Shown: positions 40,689-49,685, numbered from the stretch's first letter. The stretch is DNA of 51,293 nt from CAZPEV01 sp964585635 (GCA_964585635.1 CAZPEV010000003.1:1-51293); one strand, 5' to 3'. Numbers and translations: made by a program. The notes: a model not told the origin generated them from the letters alone.

Positions 40689-42512
40689 ATGAAAGGTGTG
40701 GCGGGTGAGATGAGCGACAAGCGATTGAACGGGCGGCTCTTGGGGATGTTGCTTTGGCTGCTGGCGGGATTGGTTATGTCGGCGGCGGCATATGATTTGC
40801 CCGTGGAGATAACGAATGCGTTGAGCCGTCACGATACGACCGCGGTCTTGGGGCAGATTGACGCGGCCATCAAGATTGACCCGACCTATGCGCCTTATTT
40901 TTTGATCAAAGGACAGATTTATTATGCCCGGGGGAAATATCCTGAGGCATTGGCGCAGTTTGAAGAAGCCGTCAAGAAGAAACCGAAGCTGGATGAGGCC
41001 GCCTATTACCAGGGATTGGTGCTCCTGGAGCAGGGGAAGCTGACCGAGGCTGAAAAGATATTTGATGAGGGAATCAAGAAGGCCAAGGAGCAGAAGGCGC
41101 GGTTCCATAATGGCATGGGGTTGCTGCTGATCAAGCGCCAGGAGTATGCCAAGGCCGACGTGGAGTTCCGCAAAGCGATTCAGGTCGGTCCCGATCAGGC
41201 CGAGTTTCACGCCAACCTGGGTGACGCCAATTATTACGCCAAGATTTACCCGCTGGCCATCAGCGAATACAACTCCGTCATCGGCATGGACACGACCTTT
41301 TTGGACGTCTATTTCCGGCTGGCGCGGGCCTATGTTGCCCAGAACCAGTATAATGAAGCGGTGGACCAGTTGCGCATCGTATTGACGCGCGACAGCCTGT
41401 ATACCAACGCCTGGCAGGAAATCGGCAAGCTGTACACGCTGGCGGGGCTGTCGGCGCGCGATGCCGAGACCAAGGAACAGCGCTTCAAGGAAGCGATCGG
41501 CTCCTATCGCAGATATCTGGAGCTATCCCGGGATTCGGCTGACGGCGAGGTTTTTTTCAATTTGGGCCGGGCCTATTTCAACCTGGGCGGGTATCCGCAG
41601 GCGGACACGGCCTTCCAGCGGGTGCTCTCGCTGGGAAACACGCCGGCCAATATCAATCTGTACCTGGGACGGACCAAGATCGGCGAGGAGAAATATACCG
41701 AGGGTATCGAGTTGCTCCAAAGGCATCTGGAGCAGTTGCGGGCCAAAGACCCCGGGTACGTGTTTACGGGCGAGGACGCCGATATCTTCCGGCGCATGGC
41801 CGACGGCTACAAGGCGATGCAGGATTATGCCAACGCCGCGGATAATTATGCCAAGGCCTTTGCCCTCGATTCGACGAACCCCCGGGTGGCGGTCGACGCG
41901 GCCCTGGCGTTTCACCAGTTGAAGAACTATCCGGAGGCGCTCAAGTACTATGAAAAGCGGATCGCGTTGGGGCCGGACGCCTGGAATATGTTCCTCAACG
42001 CGGCTTATTGCACGCTGGCTTTGGAGGATTATCCCAAATCGGCGGAGTATCTCAAACGGGTCATAGCCCTTGATTCCATGAATGTCAAGGCGTTGACCCT
42101 GTTGTCGAATACCTATCTGTATCAGATGCAGAATTGCGATGAGGGGATTGCCTGGACCAAGAAGTTGCTGGAGATCGACTCGACCAACTGCGATGCTATC
42201 AAGGGCTTGGGATTCGCCTATTTCAGCGACAACATCTGCCAACCGGATTATCTGAAGGCGATTTCATATTTTACCCGGGCGTTGAGTTGCTATCGCGCCG
42301 CCGGCAGCGACAATTGCAGCCATAGCGACCTGTTGCTGTTTATCGCCCAGGCGGATCAAATGTACGGCATCAAGATGGACGAGGTTGGCAATAAACCGGA
42401 AAAGAAGAAATACATGAAGGAAGCCTTCGACGGCTATAAGCTGGTGCTAAAGTGCGATCCCGGTAATGCCAGCGCCCAAAAGGGGAAAAAGGACACCGAG
42501 TTTGAATTCTAA
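40689..42512 (+). CDS. Exported TPR-repeat protein
   Basis: A protein of about 607 residues whose N-terminus holds a signal peptide or anchor ('GRLLGMLLWLLAGLVMSAAA'). An ATG at 40710 ('MSDKRLNG') would give a shorter and equally good signal peptide. Almost the whole mature chain is tetratricopeptide repeats, roughly ten or more, such as 'AYYQGLVLLEQGKLTEAEKI', 'NGMGLLLIKRQEYAKADVEF', 'FFNLGRAYFNLGGYPQADTA' and 'DAALAFHQLKNYPEALKYYE'. TPRs form a protein-binding scaffold, so this is likely the periplasmic adaptor of the ExbB/ExbD/TonB complex encoded downstream. It starts the operon. The partner is unknown. Confidence 0.8.
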   Translation: MKGVAGEMSDKRLNGRLLGMLLWLLAGLVMSAAAYDLPVEITNALSRHDTTAVLGQIDAAIKIDPTYAPYFLIKGQIYYARGKYPEALAQFEEAVKKKPKLDEAAYYQGLVLLEQGKLTEAEKIFDEGIKKAKEQKARFHNGMGLLLIKRQEYAKADVEFRKAIQVGPDQAEFHANLGDANYYAKIYPLAISEYNSVIGMDTTFLDVYFRLARAYVAQNQYNEAVDQLRIVLTRDSLYTNAWQEIGKLYTLAGLSARDAETKEQRFKEAIGSYRRYLELSRDSADGEVFFNLGRAYFNLGGYPQADTAFQRVLSLGNTPANINLYLGRTKIGEEKYTEGIELLQRHLEQLRAKDPGYVFTGEDADIFRRMADGYKAMQDYANAADNYAKAFALDSTNPRVAVDAALAFHQLKNYPEALKYYEKRIALGPDAWNMFLNAAYCTLALEDYPKSAEYLKRVIALDSMNVKALTLLSNTYLYQMQNCDEGIAWTKKLLEIDSTNCDAIKGLGFAYFSDNICQPDYLKAISYFTRALSCYRAAGSDNCSHSDLLLFIAQADQMYGIKMDEVGNKPEKKKYMKEAFDGYKLVLKCDPGNASAQKGKKDTEFEF

Positions 42513-42560
42513 CTACCTGGGCAAGCTTGGTGTCGGAGACTTGTGGTAACAGGAGAATGT

Positions 42561-43376
42561 ATGGCTGAGGGAGATAACAAGACACGCGCGGTCAACTACA
42601 GCGACGAGCGGTTCAAGTATATCGGTTTTGAGGTGTTTCCCGGTAAGGCGGGCGACATCTTCAAATCGGATGAAGAACGGAAATCGCTCGTGGCCAAGGT
42701 CATGGCCAAGTTTGGTCACAGCGAGAGCGAGGTCCGGGACCGGTGTACCCTGATGGAAGCGAGAGTGACCAAGACGGAACGGGGAGTTTTGACGCTGGCG
42801 GCGGTGCTGATGCTGGTGGCGCTTTTTATTCCCTGCTTCTCGGGGTATTTTGAAATCGTCAACGTCAAGCAGGTTCCGGTGGAAGCGCCGGCGGCCGAGG
42901 CGGCCGTCCCGGGAGTTCCCGTGGAGATGACCACGGTGACGACCGTTTCCCACGATAATCGTTCGCTGACCGGCATCGGCGCCCTCATCGGCCTCGGCAC
43001 CTTCGGCGGGATGGTTTTCTCCGGCGGATTCGCCCTGATGCTGACCGGCCTGCTGTTGCTCCTGTACCTTTTGAGCTGTGTCGCCCTGGGCTTATTCAAC
43101 CTGCATATTCTGTACCGGGTAAAGATTCCCGATCCCGACGCCTACGTCCTGTACTTGAAGAAGATGCTTCGGTACAACTGGATTCCGGTTCTCATCTGGC
43201 TGGCCATGCTGCTCTTGTCGATCGTGGGGGCCTCCTATGGATTCAATCCCAAGGGGATGGTTAAGCAGGTGGGTGATTCGTACGGGATGGGGGCCTTCAT
43301 CGGCCTGTCTTCTTTCGGCATATATCTGTCGCTGGGTGGATTCTTGATTGCGTCCCTCAAGGGCAAGGAAATTTAG
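42561..43376 (+). CDS. Multi-pass membrane protein of unknown function
   Basis: A 271-residue protein starting at ATG 42561, 5 bases after AGGAG. Residues 1-75 are charged and cytoplasmic ('RFKYIGFEVFPGKAGDIF', 'SEVRDRCTLMEARVTKTERG'). Helices follow at about 77-95, 150-190 (two), 207-225 and 240-262, with a Val/Pro/Ala-rich loop after the first. I do not recognise the family. It sits between the TPR protein and ExbB in one operon (48 bases after the TPR stop), so it is probably a dedicated subunit of this energised system. Confidence 0.65.
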   Translation: MAEGDNKTRAVNYSDERFKYIGFEVFPGKAGDIFKSDEERKSLVAKVMAKFGHSESEVRDRCTLMEARVTKTERGVLTLAAVLMLVALFIPCFSGYFEIVNVKQVPVEAPAAEAAVPGVPVEMTTVTTVSHDNRSLTGIGALIGLGTFGGMVFSGGFALMLTGLLLLLYLLSCVALGLFNLHILYRVKIPDPDAYVLYLKKMLRYNWIPVLIWLAMLLLSIVGASYGFNPKGMVKQVGDSYGMGAFIGLSSFGIYLSLGGFLIASLKGKEI

Positions 43377-43418
43377 ACTGATAGATAGACACAAATAGAT
43401 AGCGGAGGAGTTGAAAAG

Positions 43419-44177
43419 GTGAAACAGACAATTTTCGTCACGGTGAACACGCTGGTTTCCTTTTGTATCGGCTATGTCGTTTGGGGAATCATCCTGAAGG
43501 GCACGCAGGAAGGGACGATTGCGCATTCAGTGTACAAGGGCGGCCCGCTGGTGGTCATCCTGATCGCGGTCCTGTTGATGTTGATCGCCTTCGTGGTGGA
43601 GCGTTTTTTGTCGCTGCGGACGGCCAAGGGCAGCAGTTCGGTGCAGGTCTTTTTCAAGAACCTGATCACCCATTTGCAGGGCAACGATTTTGAGTCGGCG
43701 CTGGCGGCCTGCGACAAACAGCGCGGGACGACGGCCAACGTGTTGCGGGCGGGTATCGAGCGTTACATGCGGGTGAAAGACGATAAGGCGATGGATCTGG
43801 AAAAGCGGATGGCCGCGACCCAGACCGCCATCGAAGAAGCCAACGCCCTGGAAGGACCGCTCTTGGAACGGAATTTGATTGCGTTGTCGACGATCGCCTC
43901 GATCGCCACTATGATCGGTCTGTTGGGAACGACGATCGGCATGATCCGCGCCTTTGCGGCTACCGGTCATACGGCCGGCGGCGTGATCGACGCCCAGCAG
44001 TTGGCGACCGGCATTTCCGAGGCGCTGGTGAACACCGCCGGCGGGCTGATCTCCGGTATCACGGGGATTTTCTTCTACAACTTCTTTGTCAATAAGGTCG
44101 ACGCCTTCAACTATACCACCGACGAAGCCACCTATGAAGTGATGCAGTTGTTGAAGGCCAAGGAGGCGGCAAAGTAG
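43419..44177 (+). CDS. exbB: MotA/TolQ/ExbB proton channel family protein
   Basis: Inner-membrane proton-channel subunit, 252 residues. An extra N-terminal helix ('TLVSFCIGYVVWGIILKG') precedes the usual first helix ('PLVVILIAVLLMLIAFVVER'), followed by a cytoplasmic loop with 'EKRMAATQTAIEEANALEGP'. The conserved core is 'RNLIALSTIASIATMIGLLG' and 'GTTIGMIRAFAATG', then 'LATGISEALVNTAGGLISGI'. GTG start. It is followed with no gap by two ExbD genes and a TonB gene, so it builds the motor that uses proton motive force for an outer-membrane task. Confidence 0.93.
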   Translation: MKQTIFVTVNTLVSFCIGYVVWGIILKGTQEGTIAHSVYKGGPLVVILIAVLLMLIAFVVERFLSLRTAKGSSSVQVFFKNLITHLQGNDFESALAACDKQRGTTANVLRAGIERYMRVKDDKAMDLEKRMAATQTAIEEANALEGPLLERNLIALSTIASIATMIGLLGTTIGMIRAFAATGHTAGGVIDAQQLATGISEALVNTAGGLISGITGIFFYNFFVNKVDAFNYTTDEATYEVMQLLKAKEAAK

Positions 44178-44648
44178 ATGAAGATCAAAAAGAAACGCCG
44201 GGTCGGCATTAAGATTGACATGACCCCGATGGTTGACATCGCGTTTCTGCTGCTGATTTTCTACATGTCAACCACGCAGTTCAAACCGCCGGAGAAAAAG
44301 ACGGTCACGCTGCCGACGTCCCATTCGCAGATTTCGCTACCCGATAAGGATGTCATCAACGTGACGGTGACGAAGGACGATTCGATCTTTGTCGACTATA
44401 TAATCAAGCGGACGGTTAACATCGACGGCAACGACGTGTCGATGCCGACCCGCATTTATGATGAGGCGACGACGGCGACGGTGGCCTCGCTGATCAATGC
44501 CGCCCGTGTCCGCAACCGGTTTGCGTTCTTGGTGATCAAGGCCGACAAGGATTCAAGTTACGGGACGATGGAAGGGATCATGAAGACGATGCAGGAACAG
44601 AACCTGACCCGTTTTCAGATCGTGACCAATATGGAGCAAGACCTATAA
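44178..44648 (+). CDS. exbD: ExbD/TolR family protein (first copy)
   Basis: Stator partner of ExbB, 156 residues, starting directly after the exbB stop. The single helix has the proton-carrying Asp20 in 'IDMTPMVDIAFLLLIFYM'. The periplasmic domain carries 'INVTVTKDDSIFVDY' and ends 'GTMEGIMKTMQEQNLTRFQI', the usual ExbD/TolR fold. It differs clearly from the second copy that follows, so the channel may contain two kinds of ExbD. Confidence 0.93.
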   Translation: MKIKKKRRVGIKIDMTPMVDIAFLLLIFYMSTTQFKPPEKKTVTLPTSHSQISLPDKDVINVTVTKDDSIFVDYIIKRTVNIDGNDVSMPTRIYDEATTATVASLINAARVRNRFAFLVIKADKDSSYGTMEGIMKTMQEQNLTRFQIVTNMEQDL

Positions 44649-44663
44649 AGGTGGTGACGAGCA

Positions 44664-45290
44664 ATGGCTGGAGCAGATGTAGGCGGTGATCGACCGAAAA
44701 AAGCGGCCAAGGGCGGTGTTCGTCGCCCGAAGCACCGGGTCGGCATCCGTATCGATATGACGCCGATGGTCGATATCGCGTTTCTCCTGCTGATCTTCTA
44801 CATGGTGACGACGGTGTTTTCCATGCCGCAGGCGATGGAAGTCAACCTGCCGCCGGCGGAGGACAAGCAGGAGCAATTGAAGATCAAAGAGTCTAACGTG
44901 TTGACCATCCACGTGGATGAGAAAAACAGGTTTTACTGGAATATCGGCCGCGACCTTCCGCTGGCGTTCCCCGTGGACTCGCTGAGGACGCTTTTGGTCG
45001 GCCAGAGCCAGGCCAACGCCAAGCTGAACACGCTGATCATTATCAATCCCAAGGCGAAGTACAAATCGATGGTGGACGTCCTGGACGAAATCGACTTGAT
45101 CGAGCGCTCCTTCAACGCCGCCGTGGCGAAGGAGATGGGGGTGACGCCCCAGGAGTTCGACGATCCGAATAATAAGCGGGCGGCCGAGTTCAAAGAGCGG
45201 AAATTCTCGTACCGGTACGCGATGGCGCCGTGGGAAGACCGCGACACCCGTATCATTGAGGCTGTCCTGTCCGGCCGAGGGGGTGAGTAA
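44664..45290 (+). CDS. exbD: ExbD/TolR family protein (second copy, longer)
   Basis: Second ExbD, 208 residues, with a basic N-terminal extension of about 25 residues and the conserved Asp37 in 'IDMTPMVDIAFLLLIFYM'. The periplasmic part has 'NVLTIHVDEKNRFYWNIG' and 'YKSMVDVLDEIDLIERSFN'. It also has an extra C-terminal segment of about 45 residues ('EMGVTPQEFDDPNNKRAAEF' onward) absent from the first copy. Double ExbD operons are found in Bacteroidota and relatives. It is 15 bases from the first copy and 2 bases from tonB. Confidence 0.93.
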   Translation: MAGADVGGDRPKKAAKGGVRRPKHRVGIRIDMTPMVDIAFLLLIFYMVTTVFSMPQAMEVNLPPAEDKQEQLKIKESNVLTIHVDEKNRFYWNIGRDLPLAFPVDSLRTLLVGQSQANAKLNTLIIINPKAKYKSMVDVLDEIDLIERSFNAAVAKEMGVTPQEFDDPNNKRAAEFKERKFSYRYAMAPWEDRDTRIIEAVLSGRGGE

Positions 45291-45292
45291 TC

Positions 45293-46021
45293 ATGGCACA
45301 AGCGATGCATATTCCCTACGGTGCGTATGAACTGAAGCGCGATTACCAGAAGAACATGTTTCTGGGGACCGGGTTTTCGGCGGCCCTGACGTTGCTGTGC
45401 ATTCTCGGGGTATGGCTCTACGGCGTCATTACCTATGAGGATGTCGGCGACGCCACCAATGTCATCCGCATCAAGACGATCGCCGAATTGGGTGCGCCGC
45501 CGTCGCTGGCGGCCAAGCCGCCGCAGATCGATATCGCCAAGCCGCAGATGGCAGCGCCCAAGGTCGGCATTCCGACGCCGGTCGCCGATGAAGAGGCGGT
45601 CGATGAGAATGCGGTTATCGCCACTCAGGATGAGCTGCAGGAGATCAACACTCCGACCCTGGCGCCGACCGAGGGGGGCGACAAGCAACTGGTGATTGAT
45701 ATCCCGGAGGACGATTATATGCCTCCGCCGGACCAATTCGTCCCCGTTGAGGTGTATCCGGAGCAGATCTATGAAGAACCGGCCGAGTACCCTCGTCTGG
45801 CGCGGGAAGGTGGTTTTACGGCCTCGGTGATACTGCAGGCGTTTGTCGATAAGACCGGCACCGTGAAGAAAGCGCAGGCCGTCAAGTGTACGCGACCGGG
45901 GATGGGGTTTGAGGAAGCCGCGGTCAAGGCGGCTTACAAATGCAAGTACCGGCCCGCGATTCAGAACGGCAACCCCATCGGGGTCTGGATTTCGTATACG
46001 TACGACTTTGTGATTGAATGA
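45293..46021 (+). CDS. tonB: TonB family energy transducer
   Basis: A 242-residue protein with a short cytoplasmic end, one membrane helix ('MFLGTGFSAALTLLCILGVW'), a Pro/Ala/Glu-rich periplasmic spacer (about 60-155) and a TonB C-terminal domain. The latter has 'YPEQIYEEPAEYPRLAREGG', 'VILQAFVDKTGTVKKAQAVK' and a final 'YRPAIQNGNPIGVWISYTYD'. It would energise outer-membrane receptors such as the BtuB-like one, or a partner of the TPR protein. It is the last gene of the operon and is closed by a long hairpin. Confidence 0.93.
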   Translation: MAQAMHIPYGAYELKRDYQKNMFLGTGFSAALTLLCILGVWLYGVITYEDVGDATNVIRIKTIAELGAPPSLAAKPPQIDIAKPQMAAPKVGIPTPVADEEAVDENAVIATQDELQEINTPTLAPTEGGDKQLVIDIPEDDYMPPPDQFVPVEVYPEQIYEEPAEYPRLAREGGFTASVILQAFVDKTGTVKKAQAVKCTRPGMGFEEAAVKAAYKCKYRPAIQNGNPIGVWISYTYDFVIE

Positions 46022-46028
46022 TTTTATT

Positions 46029-46059
46029 CCGGGGGAAAGAGACCGTCTCTTTCCCCCGG
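46029..46059 (+). terminator. Strong hairpin after tonB
   Basis: A 14-bp perfect stem with a 3-base loop, 8 bases after the stop, but no T tract. A second perfect 7-bp hairpin follows at 46073-46090. The pair may act as a terminator or an mRNA-stabilising element. The rest of 46091-46210 shows nothing I recognise. Confidence 0.55.
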
Positions 46060-46210
46060 CTAATCCCCTCACGGGACGGCCGCCCGTCCCAGATACTTCC
46101 CTCACGCAGCAGCGCGCCAAGGACTAGTGGTGCAGCGTCCCCGACGGTGCACGGATTGACCTGTCGAGAAAAAAGGCAAGACAGATGAGGCCTTTTGCTC
46201 CGAGGGACAG

Positions 46211-46516
46211 ATGCGCTATTCGGTCAAATCCACGGCGGCCGTTCAAACCGGGGTGTCGCCGTTACCGTATGCGGCCACCGGGACGATGCTTTTCCAACCG
46301 GTCCGGATTGAAGACGTGCGGCTGGCGGCGATTTTGGGGATTCTTATAATCACCATGCTGCTGTCGATCTATATGGTCATGACTCGTCCGGTCCGTCCAT
46401 CAATCCCGGAAAATGATCAGATCGGTTTTTACAGCAGTGCCTATGCCTGGTGCGTCCCCGAAACGTCAAACGACGGTTTCGGGATTTCCCCCAGAGGTTT
46501 GTCGCCGACCGTTTGA
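46211..46516 (+). CDS. Possible small membrane protein
   Basis: A 101-residue frame starting with ATG after GAGGGACAG. It has one strong hydrophobic helix ('LAAILGILIITMLLSIYMVM') with flanking basic residues, so a single-pass membrane protein is plausible. The sequence on both sides is low in recognisable features. It stands alone between tonB and the zinc-ribbon gene. The gap 46517-46723 after it holds nothing else I can support. It may be spurious. Confidence 0.4.
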   Translation: MRYSVKSTAAVQTGVSPLPYAATGTMLFQPVRIEDVRLAAILGILIITMLLSIYMVMTRPVRPSIPENDQIGFYSSAYAWCVPETSNDGFGISPRGLSPTV

Positions 46517-46723
46517 TAATGAGGCTGCGTTGGCGTTGATCGGCCATGGGGCGTTTAACGCAACCGTTCCCTTTTTGCAGAGAAACGACCCCCGGCGATC
46601 CACTCACTCGGGGGACGTCGGCAAATTCGACTCCCGATAATTCCATCCCCTTGTAGCTCTTTTGGCTTCTGCCACAACCTGCGGTAGTACTCCCTGGATA
46701 AACAAAAAATCAGAAAAAATTGC

Positions 46724-46752
46724 TTGACACCTGCACATATGTTCAGTACTTT
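46724..46752 (+). promoter_or_regulatory. Promoter with an SOS-box-like palindrome, for the zinc-ribbon/helicase pair
   Basis: Perfect TTGACA, 17 bases, TACTTT. Within the spacer, at 46733-46744, GCACATATGTTC differs by one base from the GAAC-N4-GTTC LexA box of Gram-positive-type SOS systems. A repressor bound there would block the promoter. The downstream helicase fits such control. The match could be chance. Confidence 0.55.
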
Positions 46753-46792
46753 ATGCTTAAGTCGATAATCCAGTACAGACAAGGAGTCGCAT

Positions 46793-47032
46793 ATGTTGTC
46801 TCAGAAACCGGACGGGTTCCCGCCCTCTTCGGCCAGCTCCCAGGCGCCTCTGTGGGTGGCGGCAGGGGGGCAGGAGCCGGTAACCGGGCGGCCGGCGGTT
46901 GAATTTGTCGTCGGGTCAGAGGCTCAGCCTTTCCCAAGGTATGGGGAAAATTGCCCGGAATGTGGAGGCTGGCTGGCTCGGGCCGGCGGCTGTTTCTCCT
47001 GCGTGACCTGCGGCTGGGGGCGATGCGGCTGA
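46793..47032 (+). CDS. Small zinc-ribbon protein
   Basis: A 79-residue protein with a strong ribosome site (AAGGAG, 7 bases from the ATG). Its N-terminal 45 residues are Pro/Ser/Gly-rich and probably disordered. The C-terminus is a zinc ribbon: 'CPECGGWLARAGGCFSCVTC' followed by 'GWGRCG'. This ribbon resembles the C-terminal tail of B12-dependent ribonucleotide reductase, where it passes electrons, and may have arisen from it or simply bind zinc. It lies 28 bases before the helicase gene behind a shared promoter, so the two probably act together. Confidence 0.7.
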   Translation: MLSQKPDGFPPSSASSQAPLWVAAGGQEPVTGRPAVEFVVGSEAQPFPRYGENCPECGGWLARAGGCFSCVTCGWGRCG

Positions 47033-47060
47033 TGTCTGATTGGAGCGGAAGGAGGAGGAT

Positions 47061-49685
47061 ATGCGCAGAAGATTGGCCAAGTACGCGATCCCCGGGCCGA
47101 TTCTGGCCGAATGGGAGCAGCGATTCGGCGGAAGGTTGTTGCCGTTGCAGGTCCGGGCCCTTGAGGAATACGGCTTGCTGGACGGTGCTTCCCTGTTGAT
47201 TTCGGCTCCGACCTCGTCGGGGAAGACGTTCTGCGGCGAAATGGCGATTGTGCGCGCGGCGCAGGAGCGGAAGAAGGGAATTTTTCTGACTCCACTGAAG
47301 GCGGTGACGGAGGAGAAATATCGTCAGTTTCGAGACGGTTACGGCCGCCTCGGTCTTCGCCTGGTGATCGGCACCAGAGATCATCCGGAGTATGACACCG
47401 CCATCGAAAGCGGCCGATTCGACATCGCGGTCATGGTATATGAGAAATTCAATGCTCTCTTGGTGAACAGCTTCGATCTGCTGGGGCAGGTCGGGACGCT
47501 GGTCGTCGACGAACTGCAGATGCTTGAGGATGAAGAGCGGGGACCGCAGTTGGAGTTGGCGCTGACGAAGCTGCTGTTCTCGCGGTATCGGCCGCAGATC
47601 GTGGGGCTCTCGGCGGTCCTGGGGGAGGCGACCGGATTGGCGCAATGGCTGGGGTGTCGTCTCCTTTTGGACAACAACCGTCCGGTGGAACTGCGGCGGG
47701 GCGTGGCTGCCTCGGGGACATTCCATTACCGCTGTCACAACAGTGGGGAGGTTGGCCGGGAGGCGTTTGCGGAGGGTGAGGATCGGGGGCGAACGTTGTT
47801 CGAGAATATCAAGGCGGTCTTTGACGGCGGCCACCAAGCCCTGGCATTTCTCAAGTCGCGCCAGGAGACGGTGGTAGCGGCGGCGGGGTTTGTCGATCAT
47901 GCCGGACTGGTCCCCCTGGCGGAGAACGAGGCCTGGTGTGCGTCCCGTCTCGATGATGAAGAGCCCTCAACCCTGACGGAGCAATTGAAGCGATTGCTGG
48001 CCTGCGGGGTCGCCTTTCACAACGCCGACCTGACCGCCAATCAGCGGGCGGTGATCGAGGAAGCTGCCCGGGCCGGGATGATCAAGGTGGTTTTTGCCAC
48101 GACGACGCTGGCGACCGGCATCAACCTGCCGGCGGCGACGGTGTTCATCGAGGCCCAGAAATATTGCCCGCAGGGGTATGCCGGCCGGCCCGGCTTGGCG
48201 CCGTTGTCTTGGGCGGAATATGAGGGCATGTCGGGCCGGGCCGGCCGTACGGGGTGGATCGAGGAGGCGACCCCGGGCAGGGCGGTTCTTTTCGCCGGCA
48301 GCGAATTGGAGAAATCGATTCTGTGGGACTATTACATTGAGCGACATCCAATGCCGCTGGAGTCGCATCTGGCCGGACTCGCACCGGCCGATATCATCGT
48401 GGACCTGTTCGGGTGCGATTTGATCGACCACCCCGATCAGGTGGCCGAGGTGCTATCCCGGTCGTATGGGTCGTCGCGTAATCAATTACATGCCAAACAG
48501 AAAGACGACACATATGAAGAACTTCTTGATAAGGGGTTCCTTGGCCGGGAGGGTGACCTCTGGTGGGCGACACCCTTGGGGAAAGCGACTGCCGCAACTG
48601 GACTGAGCGTCGCCGGAGCCGATTACCTGGCCGGGCCGTTCCGGGCGCTGGAGTCGGATGACGAGGGACAGATTATCTATCACGCGCTGCATGCTCCTGA
48701 GGGGCAGCGGATTTATCTCCCCGGAAGATCCGGAGCCCGGTCGAGATATCGTTCTTCTCCCTTCCTCTCAGCCTCGAGTGAGGAGAATCCCTTGGTGCGG
48801 GAGTTGACCAATCTGCAGCGGGAATTGATGCCGGATGAATATGACCGCCTGCGATTGACCTTTCTGCTGACCGACTGGATGGCGGGCAAGCCGGCTCTCG
48901 ATATCGAGACGAAATATCACCTGTATCTGGGAACGATCGAGGGTGTGGCGCGGCAGGCGGCCTGGCTCTTGTCATCGGCGGCGGCGGTGATCGGGGCGCG
49001 TGCTCGACATGCCTCGTTCCCGCGCCGGCTGGAGGAGATGGCCTTCTCGGCGGCGGTTGGGCTTCCACCGGAGTTGAGGGAGGTCCATCGCGAATTCGGC
49101 GGCCTGCTTCATCGCGGGGAATTGATGGCTCTGAGAGGGAAAGGAATCGCCGGGATGGCGGATTTGGCCCGGGCGGGCGGGGCGGTGGTGCGGGAGGTGG
49201 TCGCCTCAGAAGCCCGGCGCGGCAAGGTTGAACAACGCCTGCAATCGATAAAGGAGGATGAAATGCAGAAATTCGCTGATGGTACGTCGGGAGCGATTAC
49301 CCGACCGGAGTCGATTGAGATCGACGGCACGCTGGTGCGGGAGCGATACTTGATCCGGATCAACGGCCGATCGATAAAGCTGACCGGAAAGTCATTCAAG
49401 TACCTGGTCAGCCTGGTCTGGTCGCGATTGACCAAGGACTACGGCTGGCTGTACAAGGAGGACTTGGAGTTCGGCTTCAACCAGGCCCGGTATCTCTACC
49501 GTCTGCGTCAGGAGATCTGGCGGGATTTTCTGCCGGATTGGCCGCTGTATGAAAACAATCGGGCGGGATATTATCGTCTGGTGGCCGATCGCGAGCGCAT
49601 CCGGGTGAACGTCGACGCCTTGCGGGGCATCCCTGACCATCAAATCCAGCAGATGGCCAGAGACCTTCTGCCGACCGCCAACTGA
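47061..49685 (+). CDS. SF2 DEAD/DEAH helicase (Ski2/Hel308-like) with C-terminal winged helix
   Basis: An 874-residue helicase. The ATG at 47061 follows GGAGGAGG. Motif I is 'APTSSGKT' (49-56), motif II 'DELQ' (150-153, instead of DEAH/DEIH), motif III 'LSAVLG' (183-188), motif IV-V region 'FHNADLT' and 'FATTTLATGINLPAAT' (345-360) and motif VI 'MSGRAGRTG' (390-398), all of the Ski2/Hel308 kind. A winged-helix-like segment and a helical ratchet-like region follow. The last 110 residues ('RYLIRINGRSIKLTGKSFKY', then 'LEFGFNQARYLYRLRQEIW', then 'NNRAGYYRLV') resemble an OmpR/PhoB-type DNA-binding domain, an unusual fusion. Role in DNA repair or defence is inferred; the partner is the zinc-ribbon protein. 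Confidence 0.85.
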   Translation: MRRRLAKYAIPGPILAEWEQRFGGRLLPLQVRALEEYGLLDGASLLISAPTSSGKTFCGEMAIVRAAQERKKGIFLTPLKAVTEEKYRQFRDGYGRLGLRLVIGTRDHPEYDTAIESGRFDIAVMVYEKFNALLVNSFDLLGQVGTLVVDELQMLEDEERGPQLELALTKLLFSRYRPQIVGLSAVLGEATGLAQWLGCRLLLDNNRPVELRRGVAASGTFHYRCHNSGEVGREAFAEGEDRGRTLFENIKAVFDGGHQALAFLKSRQETVVAAAGFVDHAGLVPLAENEAWCASRLDDEEPSTLTEQLKRLLACGVAFHNADLTANQRAVIEEAARAGMIKVVFATTTLATGINLPAATVFIEAQKYCPQGYAGRPGLAPLSWAEYEGMSGRAGRTGWIEEATPGRAVLFAGSELEKSILWDYYIERHPMPLESHLAGLAPADIIVDLFGCDLIDHPDQVAEVLSRSYGSSRNQLHAKQKDDTYEELLDKGFLGREGDLWWATPLGKATAATGLSVAGADYLAGPFRALESDDEGQIIYHALHAPEGQRIYLPGRSGARSRYRSSPFLSASSEENPLVRELTNLQRELMPDEYDRLRLTFLLTDWMAGKPALDIETKYHLYLGTIEGVARQAAWLLSSAAAVIGARARHASFPRRLEEMAFSAAVGLPPELREVHREFGGLLHRGELMALRGKGIAGMADLARAGGAVVREVVASEARRGKVEQRLQSIKEDEMQKFADGTSGAITRPESIEIDGTLVRERYLIRINGRSIKLTGKSFKYLVSLVWSRLTKDYGWLYKEDLEFGFNQARYLYRLRQEIWRDFLPDWPLYENNRAGYYRLVADRERIRVNVDALRGIPDHQIQQMARDLLPTAN

